From assembly GCA_029378245.1 (NCBI GenBank), contig JARKIF010000019.1, positions 1,054,001 to 1,118,000 on the forward strand: a stretch of 64,000 bases of DNA. The letters are read 5' to 3'. This document shows, in pieces, positions 33,171-43,067 of this stretch. The number at the start of each line of letters is the position of its first letter. The first letter of the stretch is position 1. This stretch comes from Roridomyces roridus. Taxonomy: Eukaryota > Basidiomycota > Agaricomycetes > Agaricales > Mycenaceae. A program made the position numbers and the translations under genes. Below the pieces are notes generated by a model. It was not told the DNA's origin and ran no database searches. It was given only the letters and a program-made list of their open reading frames with translations.

Positions 33171-33985
33171 GACTGAATACAGAATGAGGCCAAACGAAAA
33201 ACAGATGCATAGAAATGAAGGCGCGGAATCGACCAGGGCAGGTTGCTACAGTGAGACCGCAGTAGAGTAGCATGGGGGGTAAGATTTAATCCGAGACACC
33301 GCGATTGATTGCCCAATGACGAGAAATTTGACGAGGGACAACTCCTATCTGGTGAACAGTTGCTCGGTACCCAGCCTTCCAGCGTACTGTAGGCTGTCAG
33401 GATGTGATGGGAGCGTGGAACGTGCAGTGGCAGAGTAGCATGGAGAGGAGGTAAAGCAGCATCGACAATGGAGATGGGTCTTTGGACTTTGGGGTGGTGA
33501 CGGGAGCGAATGAGGAGTGTTGAGAGTGCGACCGGTGCAGTGGAATGGGCCGTACCTACACATGCATATGTACAGAAAGAATGACTGGATGTCCGTAGTT
33601 TGAGGGTCAAGTCAGAGTCAAGTCGGCGAGGAATCGCAATCGTCGTGCAGGTGGGGATGGCAAGAGATCAAAGGGGGCTCACTGAGGTTGCTAGACTTCC
33701 AAATTTGACGCCTTCGTTAACGGAGAAACAGGGCAGTTCAGCACAGTAAGCTAGCTGCTGATGGTTTGAGATCTGCATGAGTGTAAAACTGTATGTGTCG
33801 TAGTCGTCTTGCGCGAATCAGGGGAGGTACGAAGAAAGTTAGGCCAATGGTTGATCCATCCTTATTGTGTCCGTGCCAAAGCCGTAGTCGTTCGTGTAGG
33901 CGTAACCGTTCCGTAAGACCCAAAGTTATAAGCCAAGGATCCCGTTTATTGGTCTTGAGGGCAGTAATGCATATCACCAAGAGAT
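33171..33985. other. intergenic, nothing recognised
   Basis: No gene or clear repeat seen between the minisatellite and the next repeat block. Confidence 0.35.
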
Positions 33986-33989
33986 TTGA

Positions 33990-34660
33990 CAGAATTTGAT
34001 GCCTTCAATAGCGGAGGATGAAATCCGGAATTCGACGAGACGAATGGGAACTCGATGCCCGGAAAACTCCACGCTTTCGAAAGCTGAGGAAGAGGGCAAT
34101 CTCATGGTCGAGGGGAGATGCATGAATGAATAGGGCCTCGATGCCAGAAACTCAACGCTTTCAATAACGGAGGAAGAAGCCAATCCAGCGCGCGATGGCA
34201 TGGATGCATAATGACGAATGGATGACTGGATAGCCCAGGGAGGAGAATGTTGACAATGGAGGTGGAGGAAGGAATGGGCACATGCGGAGGAAGTAGCACG
34301 TTCAACAGGGAGGCAATCCAGCGCTTGAGGGCATAGATAGATGCATGGACAAATGGGGACTCGATGCCCAGGAACTCAACACTTTCAATAGCGGAGGAAG
34401 ACGACGATCCCGTGCTCGAGGGGGTGGATGCGTGAATGAATGAATGAATGGATGAATGAGGGGACTCGATGCCCAGAGACTCGACGCTTTCAATAGCGGA
34501 GGAAGAAACCAGTCCAGCGCTCGACGGCATGGATGCATGATGGTGAATGGATGATTCAATGGCCCAGGGAGAGAATGTTGAAAATGGCGGTGAAGGAAGG
34601 AATGGGCACGTCTTCGAGGGGAGGAAGTAGCACATTCGACAGCAGGCGATGAATAATAGC
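33990..34660. repeat. degenerate direct repeats, up to about 180 bp, spaced about 330 bp
   Basis: A block reading GACTCGATGCCC, ACTC(A/G)ACGCTTTCAATAGC and GGAGGAAG recurs near 34045, 34135, 34360 and 34465. A longer version at about 34140-34320 (through CCCAGGGAG, GAATGTTGA and GGAAGGAATGGGCAC to GGAGGAAGTAGCAC) is repeated at about 34468-34645. A short GAATGAAT microsatellite lies at 34433-34455. Confidence 0.7.
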
Positions 34661-34978
34661 CGGGATGGTGTAAAGGGTTTGTAATTGAGAGAATGGGACT
34701 GACAATGCAAAGCGGGAGTATAGGACCACTTGAACTCACCTCAATCCCAGCCGACAGTCATCTACACCATCCTCCTCGAAAGAACGGAGTTTGGGCGACA
34801 CAAGTGTATCCAGAAGTAAACGTGCTGCATTGCATGAAGTGCTGGCAGATGGTCGTGGTGTGATGAGAGAAGCGGGTCACACATCACTCCGCTGTCACAA
34901 GAATCAGTGCTGCTTTCGCAAGCTCATCAGTACGTCACACTTGCGTGGTTTTCTGCAATGTAAGAGTCTGGAGGAGGT

Positions 34979-35002
34979 CCTCGTTCGACTCGAGGCTGGG
35001 TC
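34979..35002 (+). repeat. tRNA-like element, 3' half
   Basis: T-arm CCTCG-TTCGACT-CGAGG then CTGGGTC, followed by a T5 run. It heads a segment that continues into the broken metallophosphatase 3' end at 35125, the same order as at 39.3 kb. Confidence 0.55.
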
Positions 35003-35124
35003 GTGCATTATGAACAAGAAAGTCTTTTTCTGCCGGCGGTAGCACAAAACCAGAGGTGCAGCAGGAAAGAGGACGAGATCGAGAGGTTGAGATATTGGAT
35101 ACTGGACACTTGAATTCGACAGAC

Positions 35125-35578
35125 TAATTGAGCCCCGCCATATAATCCGGGCACAACTCGAAGAATGAGTTACCATGTTATAGTGTCTGTTTATAAGAGA
35201 CTAGGGCACAACACAACCTCATCGTTCTTGGTACCATTCGCATCTGCGAGAAGAATCGTTATTCGAAGCAGCAAGTGAATCAATCCCAACCACTCACAAG
35301 AATTCAACGTCCCGCCAAATCCCCCAAATTCAACTCAAAAACGCGCCAAGTGTCGTCACATATTCTCCATACATAGTCCGAATGTTTGTTGAAACAAATT
35401 GGTGTAATAATAATCGACGGAGCTCGGGTCGAGCGGGCACACCAGGCCCTGGTCCCCTCGTGATCGTGTCCTGGTGATAGCCAGAACGTCACGGTTCCCG
35501 CCGTCAGAAACACCGTTGAGGGCGATTATTTCGTTCCAGACTGCGTTCAGTAGCTCACTAGGTGGGGTGAAACCTGAA
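35125..35578 (-). pseudogene. metallophosphatase 3'-end fragment (duplicate)
   Basis: Duplicate of the last exons of the gene at 39478-41367. Matching pieces read AVWNEIIALNG-SDGGN, GHDHEGTRAWCARS, FNKHSDY and RVFELNLGDL, and a last exon ending PDYMAGLN-stop at 35125-35127. The frame shifts between DVLAIT and GHDHE, and the N-terminal three quarters are missing. Similarity extends downstream to the tRNA-like element at 34979, so this is a segmental duplication of about 600 bases. Confidence 0.75.
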
Positions 35579-35644
35579 AGCAACGAGAAGATAATTATGA
35601 GAGAGAGAGAAATGGTCTGGAGGATCTCCGAGATTGAATATTGA

Positions 35645-35712
35645 TGGTTGGAGGAGGAATCGAACCCGCCTTGCCCCCGGCGGGGCGCAGCCTAGTCCTA
35701 ACCGCGGAGCAA
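35645..35712 (-). repeat. tRNA-like element, doubtful
   Basis: The minus strand has a perfect B-box GGTTCGATTCC in a T-arm with one mismatch, a downstream TCCAACC, a CCCC-GCC-GGGG mini hairpin and an upstream GGTTAGG that could pair imperfectly with TCCAACC. There is no normal D-arm or anticodon arm, so it is not called a tRNA gene. Confidence 0.3.
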
Positions 35713-35961
35713 GTCCAGGCAGCATGGCGATCATGGATATCTTGGTAAAGACAGAGTTTGAGTATCCGCGAGGAGATTCACTCGAGGCTCACCGGCAGCA
35801 GCGGCGTCCTTCAAATTCCAATTGACTGCCAAGTGTTCAAACCCTCAGCTGCAGAGGGCTTGAACAAACGCGAGGAGATCCAAAGCTCGCCCATAGCTGG
35901 TGAATGGTGCCCTTTCAAAATCTGTTTCAATTCATATTACAAGAAATAACCCTACACAACA

Positions 35962-36055
35962 GACCCAGAAGCGCACGGCGCGCATCTGCTCAACATTCCG
36001 TCTGGTCATCAACCCGCCTGTCGCAGGAGGTCCTCGTTCTACGCGACGCTGGGTC
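35962..36055 (+). repeat. tRNA-like element, dispersed copy
   Basis: GACCCAG (35962-35968) with CTGGGTC (36049-36055), both perfect. D hairpin GCGC-ACG-GCGC. A TCTGC/GCAGG pair encloses a 30-base insert. The T-arm is damaged (CCTCG-TTCTACG-CGACG). Its flank continues into a third trace of the metallophosphatase last exon. Confidence 0.6.
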
Positions 36056-36160
36056 GTGTGTGATACATATACTGAAACGCTTTTCTCTGCGAGTATTCAA
36101 GGCGGCAGACCAAAAGTTGAAACCAGGGTGCAGCAATGCTACAAGAAAGAGGATGAAACC

Positions 36161-36215
36161 GACAAGTAATTGAACTCCGCCATGTATTCCGGGCCCACAA
36201 CCTCAGCGTTCATCG
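36161..36215 (-). pseudogene. metallophosphatase last-exon trace (third copy)
   Basis: The minus strand reads NAEVVGPEYMAEFN followed by a sense codon instead of the stop, matching EVVLGPDYMAQFN-stop of the intact gene. The upstream exons are absent. Confidence 0.5.
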
Positions 36216-36612
36216 TAAGTACTGTGGGAGCCATCGTCCAAATCAAGACTGACACCTTCCTTATCGGGCCTATTTACCCCCAGACCCCTTCCTCCTCTTC
36301 CCTCGATTTGTATGCACACGTGGATTACAAACACAATTCGATTTCATATTCCGTAGGAGATGGGTAGGTAGATAGATGGGTAGATAGATGGATGCGTAAA
36401 ATACTAGGACAGACGTGGGATGAGGGGGGTACGACGGTGCTCTTCAAATGGTGGGGAATACAGACTATGGTGATGATAGAAATACACGAGCACCGAAGGG
36501 AATAATCGTAGTACATTTAGCGACTTGGATGAGGAGCGAACAGCGAGGGAGAGGAAAGCGACGACAGCGTGGGAGAAAGCGTAGGGAAGGGGAGTGGGAC
36601 TCTCACTGCGAG
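36216..36612. other. intergenic, 3' flank of bZIP gene
   Basis: Contains a short GATA-type microsatellite (about 36361-36395). No gene seen. Confidence 0.4.
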
Positions 36613-38079
36613 TCAGGGCTGAGTCCCATCGAATGAGAACATAACACCATGCCCCCTCAACATCTCCTGCGCCATAAGCGCGCGTTCCCGCCACATGGTC
36701 ACCTCGCGCTCCAGCGTCGACACATTCTCCTCAAGCTCCTGCTGATGCATCAGCTTACGCTTCCGGCTCTTCCTCGCCGCGATCGTGTTCTGCCGCCTCT
36801 TGTGCTCGATCATCTCAGCCTCGCTGGCCGTAGGCGACAGCGGAGGGAGCTCCTCGCCGTCATCGCCAAACGCAGCCGAGTGCCCACGCTTCCTTGCAAA
36901 GGTGGCAGGGACAGCCTTGCGTGACGTGACAGAGGGAGTGAGGTAGTTGCGCCTCTGCGTCGGTGCGTCGAGTGGGATGAGCTCGGCGGGTGTGAGGTGT
37001 GGGCGTGTACCGGTGACAGAGCGTTGACGGAGGGAAGTGAGGGGAGGGAAGGGGATGACGGCGGGCTCGGCGTCGAGTAGAGGCGTGGCAGGGCTGATCT
37101 CCCATAGGTTGGCCGTGTCGGGGAGTTTGGGCGCAGCGGCGGGGGCAGGGGAGTCTGGGATCATGCCTGCATCGCCAAAGAGGGGTGCAGAGAGGTCCCA
37201 GTCGGAGGCGCTGGTGATGAGCGGACCGGTACCAAAGTCGTCCCCGAGCGAGGACATGGCAGGCGTAGGGAGGAAGTCGGCGTAGGGCGTGTCAAGGGGG
37301 CTGGTAAAGTCGGCCACGGAAGCCTCGAAGGGGGACGTGAGGTACTCGGACATCATGGGCGACTCGTCACCGCAAGCGGCGTCAAAGTTGAAGAGCGCGT
37401 CGCCGTCGTCGTCGTCGACGGGGTTGTCAAAGCTGTCGCCGAGGCTCTTGAACTCGGGCGAAGCTGCGGAACGAGTGTCAGCGCTGTCACGACGTCGGGA
37501 CAAGGATGGTGGTATACCCATGTAGTCATTGAGCTCGCGCATGGTGGACTCGATGTCAGTAGACTCGAGGGCGCTGGGGGCGACGGCCAGGGCCGCGGCA
37601 CGGGTATTGTGGGTTTGTACACGCATAGCCAAATCGTGGTCGAGTGGCGAATTGGATTGGGCTGGTTTACGAGCAGCGGTTACTGGACGTGGTGGAGGAG
37701 GCAAAGTCTGAGGAATGCCATGGTGGGCTGCGAGGTCCTTCGAAGAGGAGAAGATTCGGGTTGTCCGAGGACGAGTGGTGTTTAGGGAGACATCGGGGTC
37801 AGGCGATGGTGAGAAGCCAGTGAAGCGAGGAGCCGGTGACAGTGGACGGAAAGAGGCCTGGTTCAGAGAACGAACATCTTGGCGCTTTGCGTTAAGAGTG
37901 TCGTTGGCCGGGACAGAAATTGCGACGCGTAGAGCGGGGCTATGTCTGCAATCCGACGTCAGCTCCGGGTGGTCAAAGACTTCATTGGCGTTGTCGTCAT
38001 CAGTCGCTGTCGACGACAGCATGGGAGATGTATCCCAATGGGCCGAAGCCCAGGCGGAGCGACTCATGCGCATGTCCAT
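36613..38079 (-). CDS. bZIP transcription factor, GCN4/CPC1-like
   Basis: A nuclear DNA-binding activator of up to 488 residues. The C-terminal basic region reads KRRQNTIAARKSRKRKLMHQ, matching the N-x7-R/K bZIP pattern (N, AA, SR core). It is followed by a short leucine-zipper-like coiled coil (QQELEENVSTLEREVTMWRERALMAQEML) and a short tail. This basic region resembles GCN4/CPC1, the regulators of amino-acid biosynthesis; the acidic serine/proline-rich N-terminal half is consistent with an activation region. The first in-frame ATG is at 38079. A probable 54-base intron (GTATACC...CGCAG, near 37464-37517) is in frame, so the exact protein is uncertain. Unlike yeast GCN4, the roughly 170 bases between the TATA box and the start contain no upstream ATG. 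Confidence 0.8.
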   Translation of the reverse strand: MDMRMSRSAWASAHWDTSPMLSSTATDDDNANEVFDHPELTSDCRHSPALRVAISVPANDTLNAKRQDVRSLNQASFRPLSPAPRFTGFSPSPDPDVSLNTTRPRTTRIFSSSKDLAAHHGIPQTLPPPPRPVTAARKPAQSNSPLDHDLAMRVQTHNTRAAALAVAPSALESTDIESTMRELNDYMGIPPSLSRRRDSADTRSAASPEFKSLGDSFDNPVDDDDGDALFNFDAACGDESPMMSEYLTSPFEASVADFTSPLDTPYADFLPTPAMSSLGDDFGTGPLITSASDWDLSAPLFGDAGMIPDSPAPAAAPKLPDTANLWEISPATPLLDAEPAVIPFPPLTSLRQRSVTGTRPHLTPAELIPLDAPTQRRNYLTPSVTSRKAVPATFARKRGHSAAFGDDGEELPPLSPTASEAEMIEHKRRQNTIAARKSRKRKLMHQQELEENVSTLEREVTMWRERALMAQEMLRGHGVMFSFDGTQP

Positions 38080-38268
38080 GGTAGATGGGCGATAGCGAAT
38101 ACACGGTATCACGACCAGATACAACGGAAGGGGCACTCACGACACAGGTATGACCTCGTAGATGGACTACTAGGCCAGGCGACGGCTGGTGCAGACGGTT
38201 CTTGTCTGCTTCAGTCGTGTGGTGGTGGTGGGTGAGAGAGAGTGGGGCACAAAAGCTGACTCGGCCTG

Positions 38269-38277
38269 CCTTATATA
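38269..38277 (-). promoter_or_regulatory. TATA box of the bZIP gene
   Basis: The minus strand reads GGCTATATAAGG, about 190 bases upstream of the start codon at 38079. It implies a leader of about 160 bases. Confidence 0.5.
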
Positions 38278-38289
38278 GCCGGCTCGGAG

Positions 38290-39241
38290 CCGCAGTCGCA
38301 CAGCATCAGTTGCTGTGCAACTGTCAACAAGGAGCAAACAAAGGCTGTCTTTCAACCTCGTTTGGCAGAATGGCTGCGCAAACAGCTTGACAACGCCCGC
38401 AACGACTGCGACAAAGACTCCTCTCAGCCAGTGCCCATCAAAAAATCGAGTCGGAGTGACTGGGATCAGCGCCGGCGGCGACGCGCAGTGTCTGCGGCAC
38501 AGCACTGGGGACACAGCAGCGGGAAGACGAACAGCACTGCCTGACATCGGGCGGCGAAAGGAACTGGGGCGCAGTAACTGGCGACCGCACAGCCAAGGTT
38601 ACGCTCGAGGGGAATGTTCGATGCCGGGTCGGATGCCGACGCGAGAACGGAGAGTACAGAAGAAAGGTGATAATCGATTCCACTCCAGAGCCTCGCCGGC
38701 GGTTTTCTTCCAGAGATATCTAGAAAGACCGAAAGCGGAGCATAGGTATTCCCGACCACGGAGGTGCACCGGCGAGATTTGAATGAGCGGGGTCACGTCG
38801 GAGAATGTGAAAAAATGGGTCCACGCCAGCGAGGGACCGAGGGACCGAGAGAAGCGAACTTGCAGGCAGGTGGGAGTACTGCGCGCGCCTCTTATACTTA
38901 TACTCGGGAGGCACACCACGAGTCATCGCGACTTCCGAACCTCTCTTTCGACTCATGGTGCGACTGACTCCAGGGCAAGGTGAGTCGGGAACAATGAGTA
39001 AACAATGAGTCGGTTTCGGGATTGATCATCGGGCCATTGTACTTGAAAGGAATATGTTTGAGAGTCTTCACGATCGGCCGAGCATGTTAGTGGGCGAAAG
39101 AAGACGAAATCGCGAGGTTGGAATCACATCTCTTATATTTCAACCGCGTCGAGCTCAAGGCTTTCTTGCGTCACTGCAGCTTTCCATTGTCTTGGCGTAC
39201 ATATAATGGTTTCAAACCGGTGAAGCATCCATACCAAAACA
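38290..39241. other. intergenic
   Basis: Upstream region of the bZIP gene. No gene recognised on either strand. Confidence 0.4.
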
Positions 39242-39328
39242 GACCCAGAAGCGCACGGCGCGCACCTGCTCAACTTCCGTCTTTCTCTCCTGTTTGTAGG
39301 ACGTCTTCGTTCGACTCGAGGCTGGGTT
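39242..39328 (+). repeat. tRNA-like element, dispersed copy beside the metallophosphatase
   Basis: GACCCAG with CTGGGTT, D hairpin GCGC-ACG-GCGC, T-arm TTTCG/CTTCG-TTCGACT-CGAGG, then a T7 run at about 39351-39357. It lies immediately downstream of the metallophosphatase stop, in the opposite orientation. Confidence 0.6.
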
Positions 39329-39477
39329 ATGGATCTGACTTTTATCCGCATTTTTTTCTGAGCTCTCTCGCGGCATCTCACAGTGACGGCTGCAGGGAAA
39401 GGGGCGAAATTGAGAAAGGGTGGAATCACATTTGGATACTGTACACTTGAATCTGACAACGACTAATTGAACTACGA

Positions 39478-41367
39478 CTAATTGAACTGCGCCATATAAT
39501 CCGGGCCCAACACGACCTCATCGTTCGTCGTACTGTTCTCATCTGCAAATGAAAGACCGGTTATTCGGAGGAGATGCAAGCCAACCCAACGACTCACAAG
39601 AATTCCACGTCCTCACAACCGGCACCGTCCCCTGCAAATCCGCCAAATTGAGCTCAAAAACGCGCCCATTCCTCATCGCGCTATGTGTCGTCACATATCC
39701 CCCATACCCCGAATGTCCGTTGAAACAAATTGGTATACCGGACGAATCCGTTGAGCGTGCACACCACGATTCCCCGTGATCGTGTCCTGAGGTGATGGCG
39801 AGGACGTTCCCGCCATCGGAACCACCGTTGAGGGCGATTATTTCGTTCCAGACTGCGGTCAATAGTTGGGTGGGTTCAAAGCAACAAGGAGGTACTCAAG
39901 GAGAGTCCGTACAGGGTAAGTCGAGCCCGGTATAGTCGTTGTTCAAGAACCCTTGCGTCGACGGATCGGGCTCGTCGTCGTGGTCGCCCTCGCTAGGCCT
40001 GAAGAGGGCACCAGTCAGAAAAATTCGGATAGGCTGCAGTATGGATGACACACAGCGGGGCAAGGATCTGTGCTTTCTGGACCTGTCCAATTCCACTTCG
40101 TCAAGTTCGGGTGTTCCTCAAAATTGCAAACATACCGGGATATGAACGAATACAAGCGCCGGAGGGACCTTCGACCACTACATCTCTGATCAGCAAACCA
40201 TATGAATGCTCATATAGCGAATCAACGAACCTGCTGCTCCATGAGCGTCCTCTGAGCGGCGATATACTGCGGTACCGTGTTCTCGTCGACCCAGTAAAAG
40301 TTCGCCGCGTCAGGGATGGGTCCTAAGCACGATGGCCACTTAATCTCAACCTGTTGAGTGGAGAGGGGCACGCACCAGGCCCATTCCCAGTCCCACTAAC
40401 GAACGATCGCGAGTCGAAGAACCACATGATGGCGGCAGGCACTGTGTCGGTGGATTTGGCGTACACAGGCACCCCTGCCTCGCGGTCAGTACTACTCTAT
40501 GGCTCAAACCAAACCAAAGAAGAGACGCACAGTAATTCCCACCTCCGTACGGCTGAGGTCCTGCGTCGGAGCGGGTGTACGAGAGCGAGGCATAGTTGGC
40601 TTGTTCGTACCTGTGATGGGTGAGTAGGGAGACGAGAACGCAGTCGTTGACGCTTACTCGATCTCGATTTGGTGGTTGATGTTATCCTGGGCATTGGTAA
40701 GTCTTCGATCTCGTTCGTCGGGGAGACGTACCGCGTTATCATGCTAAGGCACTGGTCAGCTAGCGCGGATTCCAAACTTGGGATACACATACATTGCCAT
40801 GTGTGCACGAAAATGGAATACTTCGCGCAACAGTGGGCGCGAAAACGATGTCAAGATAGTTGGTCGCGTTGGATGCAAAGACGTTCTCCCCTGTCGTTGG
40901 ATTCAGTCTCCGGCAATACCCGAGGGAAGACACGTACCAGTCATCATATCGCCGTTGAACACACTGCATTGCGTCAGAAGAGTAAGGTGTGGAGTTCGAG
41001 ACTCACACGTAGTTGGGCTTCTCATTGTCCAGCACTGTCGCATGCACATTTTGGGTCGCTGCATCCTGAACTCTAGCCTCACAACTCGAAGGAATTCAAG
41101 CATGAAGCAACGCACGTTGGCAGGTCCCCAATCAGCCCAACTCCCATTGCCCCATCGTTCGCCTGTGTGCATATCTGAGAACGAAACGACCTGCAGATGG
41201 GGTTAGTATGATGACACCACAAGACAAGTACGCCACACCTTGAAGTTCCCCGCCCCGTCAAACGTCAACTTGGTCTTCCCCTCCACAATACCCGCCAGGC
41301 CATTGGACCGAGAGATACTCCGGCCGCCAACGGTGGATGCAAGGAGAAGGGCACCGAAGATATTCAT
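39478..41367 (-). CDS. secreted calcineurin-like metallophosphatase (DCR2/purple acid phosphatase type)
   Basis: A two-metal phosphoesterase, probably secreted (MNIFGALLLASTVGGRS signal peptide). Metal-site motifs appear in order: FSDMHTGE (D-x-H), NYV-FNGDMMTGENVFASN (GD), THGN then HDNA then DNINHQIEIE (GNHD), and near the C-terminus SGHDHGESWCA (GHDH). Also seen are YASLSYTRS, NYWVPVYA-type and MWFFDSR stretches that fit fungal members of this family. About 500 residues in roughly ten exons. One exon is only 12 bases (40732-40743) and encodes the catalytic HD pair. The last exon reads EVVLGPDYMAQFN before the stop at 39478. Partial copies of its 3' end lie at 35.1 and 36.2 kb. Natural substrate unknown. 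Confidence 0.82.
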
Positions 41368-41446
41368 CGTTGACACAAGACGGGGATGGACGGACGCAGT
41401 GAAGCACATGCGTGGAGAGTCGAGTATCAAAGATCGATGCTCTCTC

Positions 41447-41454
41447 GTTTATAA
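41447..41454 (-). promoter_or_regulatory. TATA box of the metallophosphatase
   Basis: The minus strand reads TTCTTATAAACG, about 85 bases upstream of the start at 41367. Confidence 0.45.
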
Positions 41455-41469
41455 GAACCCAGCGGGTTA

Positions 41470-42060
41470 CGGCACGTTTGCATGCGGGGGATGTGATCAG
41501 CGATGGAGCACGCGCTTGTTGGCGCACGTTGAAAAGGATGAACGCAGCGTAACGTTAAACGGCGCCCCGATTAGACATCCTGAGGCCAGGATGCCGACGA
41601 TATTCGACGGGATGGATTCGGAAATCGAGGACAAGGAGCTGGATGTTACGGAGCTGAGATGAGCTATTCTCGCCGCATGTACCGCGTGATCATTGACCGC
41701 TGGCGGTGCTCACGGGAGCATGAGGGCGGGAGGACAGCGAAGATCGACCTGACACGGCGGACAAGGGCACTCGTCGACAGATATTTTAGTCGTGGAAGAT
41801 CGAAGAGAAAGCAGGGATGAACGAAATGGAATAAGTATACGGGTGGATGAGTGTTCGGGACAAGATTGGCAAGCATCACGTGGCAACTGATGGCGTGTCC
41901 TCACATCATGATTGCCCCTGATATCCACATCGGCTTGCTTCGCTCCGCCGTAGTTGATTTCATCTAGGACGGGACCTGACTGCGACAATATTTTCCACCG
42001 AATACAATACAAAGGGCTTATAACCAATCACGCAGGTTCCAAGTCAACCAGCTTCGTCAA
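41470..42060. other. intergenic
   Basis: No gene recognised. Confidence 0.4.
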
Positions 42061-42360
42061 GGCTCAAGCGCGTCCTCCGCACATCGCCTGATTTCGGAAT
42101 GAATCATAAAGACGTAGGAGACACTCCATCCGATAATGAGTCCAAACCCAACTAGCTGCAGTATGTTGATGACCTTGGGAGAAGGAGAGGAGATGTCGCG
42201 GCCAAGGGGGGTTGCAAGTGCCTGTTGAACTCCAAAGACAACCGTGAAAGCCAGGATATTGTCAATTGCCCTAGTAGATGTGCGTGATCAGTTAAATGGC
42301 TTCCCAATGCCAATGTGCAGGGGGGATTACCAAGTCATCCAGGTGATGCAATCAGCGCGA
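42061..42360 (-). pseudogene. C-terminal fragment of an unknown membrane protein
   Basis: Two spliced pieces give CITWMTWAIDNILAFTVVFG, then VQQALATPLGRD, then INILQLVGFGLIIGWSVSYV, ending RRCAEDALEP-stop. It has two hydrophobic segments and a basic tail. Intron about 42275-42337 (GTAATCC...CTACTAG). The open stretch runs into the antisense side of the terpene synthase fragment at about 42345, where recognisable sequence ends. I do not recognise the family. Confidence 0.4.
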
Positions 42361-42929
42361 CAGTCCTCGAGAGCGGGCAAGATATAATTCAAATGGAGCC
42401 TCGCGGAACAGCCCGTGGTTGGCCGTGGTATGTGCGCATGAAGAGTGGCATGGCGCCCGGCGTCTCCTAGTGCAATCTTCCCCCTTGCTGCCCACCCAGA
42501 TATCACGGCGTATGTACAAGCATTGCCGGACATGGATAAGCAAATCTGTGTCATCAACGACATTCTCTCGTGCGTGCTGGCTATGACGAGACTTACGCAG
42601 CATGCTGAGCCTTCCCAGATTCTACAAAGAAGAATTGGTAGGCGAGGAAACCAACTATGTTTTCTCGCGGGCCAAAGTTGAGGACAAGGACCCCAAGCAA
42701 GTCTTGGTAGAAATGGTGGACGAAGCCGCCGCTCTACACCGAAGCATCGGGGCTACTCTCCGTGGGCACTCCGAGGCGCTAGCCGCTTGGGCCACGTTTC
42801 AAAACGGCTACATGTACGTGATTTAGCCTCAGATCCCTCAAGCTCTGACTAGATATTCCTTCTCACAGTGCCTGGCATCTCTTCGTGGACAGATACAAAT
42901 TGGGAACGGATTTAGGTTTCGTTTGGTAG
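42345..42929 (+). pseudogene. terpene synthase fragment (trichodiene-synthase-like)
   Basis: Only the C-terminal half of a terpene synthase remains. It reads DAISATVLESGQDIIQMEPR and WPWYVRMKSGMAPG, then a frameshift near 42455, then FPLAAHPDITAYVQALPDMDKQ and the metal-binding NSE motif NDILS joined across an intron to FYKEEL. After that come TNYVFSRAKVEDKDPKQVL and, after a last intron, IAWHLFVDRYKL and LGFVW-stop. The DDxx-bearing N-terminal half is missing and the left edge abuts the membrane-protein fragment. Closely related to the synthases at 49.3 and 54.7 kb. Confidence 0.8.
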
Positions 42930-43067
42930 TGCCCAGGCATCGATATTTGATGCGTCTCTGCGCCCCAGTCCCCGCCAACTGCGCAACAAAGTATAACTGT
43001 ATCTGTCTGTCTTTGAATAAAAAGACATTCCTCTGTGGTGCCACACTGTATTGTATCATGCCACGTT

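Noticed and set aside
33600..34750. Long minus-strand frames across 34.1-34.7 kb
   Set aside because: They run through imperfect direct repeats and a GAATGAAT microsatellite; the translations are low-complexity.
35645..35712. Functional tRNA gene on the minus strand
   Set aside because: Perfect B-box, but only imperfect acceptor pairing, no normal D-arm and no 7-base anticodon loop.
38080..38136. Upstream extension of the bZIP reading frame (GTG start) or a GCN4-like upstream open reading frame
   Set aside because: The extension has no ATG, and the leader between the TATA box and the start codon contains no upstream ATG.
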